This document shows positions 61,439 through 64,000 of a DNA stretch of 64,000 nucleotides, piece by piece. Within the stretch, counting starts at the first letter, position 1, and the number at the start of each line of letters is the position of its first letter. The stretch spans positions 1-64,000 of the forward strand of contig PBYQ01000006.1 in the NCBI GenBank assembly GCA_002729695.1. The letters are read 5' to 3'. Both the position numbers and the translations under genes were made by a program. The notes beneath the pieces were generated by a model. That model did no database searches and was not told the DNA's origin. It worked only from the letters and a program-made list of their open reading frames with translations. The DNA is from Citromicrobium sp. Lineage in GTDB: Bacteria; Pseudomonadota; Alphaproteobacteria; Sphingomonadales; Sphingomonadaceae.

Positions 61439-64000
61439 ATGAACCTCGAAAACTTCACCGACCGGGCAAAGGGTTTCCTCCAGTCCGCGCAAACCACCGC
61501 AATCCGCCTCAATCACCAGCGCATCACGCCGCTGCACATCCTCAAGGTGCTGCTCGACGATAGCGAAGGGATGGCGGCCGGGCTGGTGCAGCGCGCAGGC
61601 GGCGACCCGGTGAAGGCGGAACAGCGGGTCGACGACGAGCTGGCGCGCATCCCGGCGGTGACCGGCGGCGGCGCGCAGGCCAGCCCGGGGCTCGACAATG
61701 ATTCGGTGCGCGTGCTCGACCAGGCGCAGCAGATTGCGGAGAAGTCCGGCGACAGCTTCGTCACGGTGGAGCGGCTGCTGGTCGCTCTCGCTCTCGCCTC
61801 GAACAGCAAGGCGGGCAGCGCGCTTGCCGATGCGGGTGTCGATGCCAAGGCGCTCGAGCGCGCGATTGCGGACCTGCGCGGCGGGCGCACGGCGGACAGC
61901 GCGAACGCCGAACAGGCTTACGACGCTATGCAGAAATATGCCCGCGACCTGACGCAGGCGGCGCGCGACGGCAAGCTCGACCCCGTGATCGGCCGCGACG
62001 AGGAAATCCGCCGCACCGTGCAGATCCTCGCCCGGCGAACCAAGAACAACCCCGCGCTGATCGGCGAACCCGGCACCGGCAAGACCGCGATCGCCGAAGG
62101 CCTCGCGCTGCGGATCGCCAATGGTGACGTGCCCGACAGCCTCAAGAACCGCACGCTGATGGCGCTCGACATGGGCGCGCTGATCGCGGGCGCGAAATAT
62201 CGCGGCGAGTTCGAGGAACGGCTCAAGGCGGTGCTCGACGAGGTAAAGGGCTCCGACGGGCAAATCATCCTGTTCATCGACGAGATGCACACGCTGATCG
62301 GGGCAGGGGCCTCGGAAGGCAGCATGGATGCCTCCAACCTGCTCAAGCCCGCGCTTTCGCGGGGCGAGCTGCACTGCATCGGCGCGACCACGCTCGACGA
62401 ATACCAGAAATACGTCGAGAAGGACCCGGCGCTGCAGCGACGTTTCCAGCCGGTCTATATCGAGGAACCCAGCGTAGAGGATACGATCAGCATCCTGCGC
62501 GGGATCAAGGACAAGTACGAGCTGCACCATGGCGTGCGGATCACCGACGGTGCGATCGTCGCCGCTGCGCAGCTTTCCAACCGCTACATCCAGAACCGAT
62601 TCCTGCCCGACAAGGCGATCGACCTGATGGACGAGGCGGCGAGCCGCATCCGCATGGAGGTGGAGAGCAAGCCCGAGGAAATCGAAGGGCTCGACCGGCG
62701 GATCATCCAGCTCAAGATCGAAGAGCAGGCGCTCGCCAAGGAAAGCGACGACGCCAGCCGCGAACGGCTGGAGAACCTGCGCGAAGACCTCGCCAACCTC
62801 GAACAGCGTTCCTCCGAACTGACCACCCGCTGGCAGGGCGAACGCGACAAGATCCAGGCCGAATCGCGGATCAAGGAAGACCTCGATGCCGCCCGCATCG
62901 AACTGGAGCAGGCGCAGCGCGCTGGCGATCTGGCGAAGGCGGGTGAGCTGCAATACGGGCGCATCCCCGAGCTCGAGAACAAGCTCAAGGAAGCCGAAGG
63001 CCACACCTCCAACGCGCTGCTGCGCGAGGAAGTGACTGAAGAGGATATCGCAGGCGTCGTCGCGCGCTGGACCGGCATTCCGGTCGACCGGATGCTCGAA
63101 GGCGAACGCGACAAGCTGCTCAAGATGGAAGAGGTTTTGGGCAAGCGCGTGATCGGCCAGACGCAGGCGATCACTGCTGTTTCCAAGGCCGTGCGCCGCG
63201 CGCGCGCTGGACTGAAGGACCCGGGCCGTCCGCTCGGCAGCTTCCTGTTCCTGGGGCCGACCGGCGTCGGCAAGACCGAACTGACCAAGGCGCTGGCGCA
63301 TTTCCTGTTCGACGACGACAACGCGATGGTTCGCATCGACATGAGCGAATTCATGGAAAAGCACGCGGTCGCGCGGCTGATCGGCGCTCCTCCGGGTTAT
63401 GTCGGTTACGAAGAGGGCGGCGTTCTCACCGAATCGGTTCGCAGGCGCCCCTACCAGGTCGTGCTGTTCGACGAGGTCGAGAAGGCGCACAGCGACGTGT
63501 TCAACGTGCTGCTGCAGGTGCTCGACGATGGGCGCCTGACCGACGGGCAGGGCAGGGTGGTGGACTTCTCCAACACCCTGATCATCCTGACCTCGAACCT
63601 CGGTAGCCAGTACCTGTCGAACATGACCGACGACCAGCAGGTCAGCGATGTCGAGCCGCAGGTGATGGATGTGGTGCGCGGGCATTTCCGGCCCGAATTC
63701 CTCAACCGGCTGGACGAGATCATCCTGTTCCACCGTCTGGGGCAGGCGGATATGGCGCCGATCGTCGAATTGCAGGTCGCGCGGGTGCAAAAGCTGCTCG
63801 CCGACCGCAAGATCGAGCTGGAGCTGACCGACGCCGCGAAACGCTGGCTCGGCCGGGTCGGCTACGATCCCGTTTACGGCGCGCGCCCGCTCAAACGGAC
63901 GGTCCAGCGCTACGTGCAGGACCCGCTCGCCGAGAAGCTGCTACAGGGAGAGATCCCCGATGGCAGCACGGTCAAGATCGACGAGGGCGACGGGCAGCTG
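61439..64000 (+). CDS. clpB: ATP-dependent disaggregase ClpB (partial, runs off the right edge)
   Basis: This AAA+ disaggregase rescues aggregated proteins with DnaK. 854 residues are present and, since ClpB is usually 855-870 residues long, only a few C-terminal residues and the stop are missing. An N-terminal double Clp repeat (~1-145) is followed by NBD1 with Walker A GEPGTGKT, the coiled middle domain (~400-520; [20 protein letters not shown], in part) and NBD2 with Walker A GPTGVGKT and pore motif [12 protein letters not shown] 61439 follows AAAGCGG. An RpoH-type promoter precedes it. Confidence 0.97.
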   Translation, partial: MNLENFTDRAKGFLQSAQTTAIRLNHQRITPLHILKVLLDDSEGMAAGLVQRAGGDPVKAEQRVDDELARIPAVTGGGAQASPGLDNDSVRVLDQAQQIAEKSGDSFVTVERLLVALALASNSKAGSALADAGVDAKALERAIADLRGGRTADSANAEQAYDAMQKYARDLTQAARDGKLDPVIGRDEEIRRTVQILARRTKNNPALIGEPGTGKTAIAEGLALRIANGDVPDSLKNRTLMALDMGALIAGAKYRGEFEERLKAVLDEVKGSDGQIILFIDEMHTLIGAGASEGSMDASNLLKPALSRGELHCIGATTLDEYQKYVEKDPALQRRFQPVYIEEPSVEDTISILRGIKDKYELHHGVRITDGAIVAAAQLSNRYIQNRFLPDKAIDLMDEAASRIRMEVESKPEEIEGLDRRIIQLKIEEQALAKESDDASRERLENLREDLANLEQRSSELTTRWQGERDKIQAESRIKEDLDAARIELEQAQRAGDLAKAGELQYGRIPELENKLKEAEGHTSNALLREEVTEEDIAGVVARWTGIPVDRMLEGERDKLLKMEEVLGKRVIGQTQAITAVSKAVRRARAGLKDPGRPLGSFLFLGPTGVGKTELTKALAHFLFDDDNAMVRIDMSEFMEKHAVARLIGAPPGYVGYEEGGVLTESVRRRPYQVVLFDEVEKAHSDVFNVLLQVLDDGRLTDGQGRVVDFSNTLIILTSNLGSQYLSNMTDDQQVSDVEPQVMDVVRGHFRPEFLNRLDEIILFHRLGQADMAPIVELQVARVQKLLADRKIELELTDAAKRWLGRVGYDPVYGARPLKRTVQRYVQDPLAEKLLQGEIPDGSTVKIDEGDGQL

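Noticed and set aside
61376..63790. Leftward open frame of about 800 codons opposite clpB
   Set aside because: The rightward strand reads as a near-complete ClpB with both Walker motifs; the opposite frame is Val/His/Arg-rich without a fold.
1..64000. CRISPR arrays, insertion sequences or prophage
   Set aside because: No regularly spaced repeats, transposase or integrase motifs were found on either strand; the repeats present are single palindromes or two-copy elements.

Overview
The window is high-GC chromosomal DNA of an alphaproteobacterium. It is most likely a member of the Sphingomonadales and probably of the Erythrobacteraceae (inference). The grounds are a ChpT phosphotransferase, an RpoH-type heat-shock sigma factor, an ATP12 chaperone gene, an rnpB of alphaproteobacterial type, an Mla lipid transporter with a STAS-fused permease, a TonB-dependent receptor, and short palindromic intergenic repeats of a kind familiar from sphingomonads. 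I see no insertion sequence, prophage, CRISPR array or integrase. Most of the window is core genome with operons packed by ATGA or TGATG overlaps.

Layout. 1-10 kb: tRNA-Leu(UAG), trigger factor with a long Lys/Ala tail, a CPBP membrane protease, a secreted amidase behind a TonB-dependent receptor, two divergent ClpP paralogues, then clpX. 10-16 kb: a GT8-like transferase, a fasciclin lipoprotein with a SigK/RskA-like sigma/anti-sigma pair, a CDF metal exporter, mtgA, an SDR and rpoH. 16-23 kb: rluD, a JAMM peptidase, chpT, a peptidoglycan amidase, rnpB, ugd, a PPP-family phosphatase and nhaA. 23-30 kb: an NfrB-like membrane glycosyltransferase overlapping an NfrA-like outer-membrane barrel, a TSUP exporter with its TIGR02186 partner, a HerA-like ATPase and queE. 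30-43 kb: mtfA, valS, the mlaEFD plus lipoprotein operon, then a six-gene leftward operon (crcB, rluC-like, paiB-like, HAD phosphatase, 76-aa membrane protein, atp12). 42-50 kb: rpsU, an FKBP, a DUF4153 protein and gatC-gatA-small membrane protein-gatB-FG-GAP protein. 50-64 kb: an AraC regulator, trmL, small envelope proteins, an M16 peptidase, a penicillin-acylase-like hydrolase, an LPG-synthase-like membrane protein, a probable glycosyltransferase remnant, a GT4 transferase and clpB, which runs off the right edge.

How the genes work together. Protein quality control is strongly represented: trigger factor, ClpP1/ClpP2/ClpX, RpoH, ClpB with an RpoH-type promoter, FKBP and MtfA. Envelope building is the second theme: MtgA, a cell-wall amidase, Mla, Ugd, three glycosyltransferases and the NfrB/NfrA-like pair. 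Translation genes form the third: tRNA-Leu, ValS, GatCAB, RluD, a RluC-like enzyme, TrmL, QueE, RpsU and rnpB.

The observations I think most deserve a second look are these: the NfrB/NfrA-like two-gene unit, which may make and export a surface glycan; a 38-39 bp repeat placed just upstream of both chpT and queE in the same orientation; the AT-rich dyad upstream of the CDF/sigma/anti-sigma cluster; and the 58-residue membrane protein embedded between gatA and gatB. I found no clear multi-gene defence or mobile system. All family assignments come from reading motifs by eye, without database searches.
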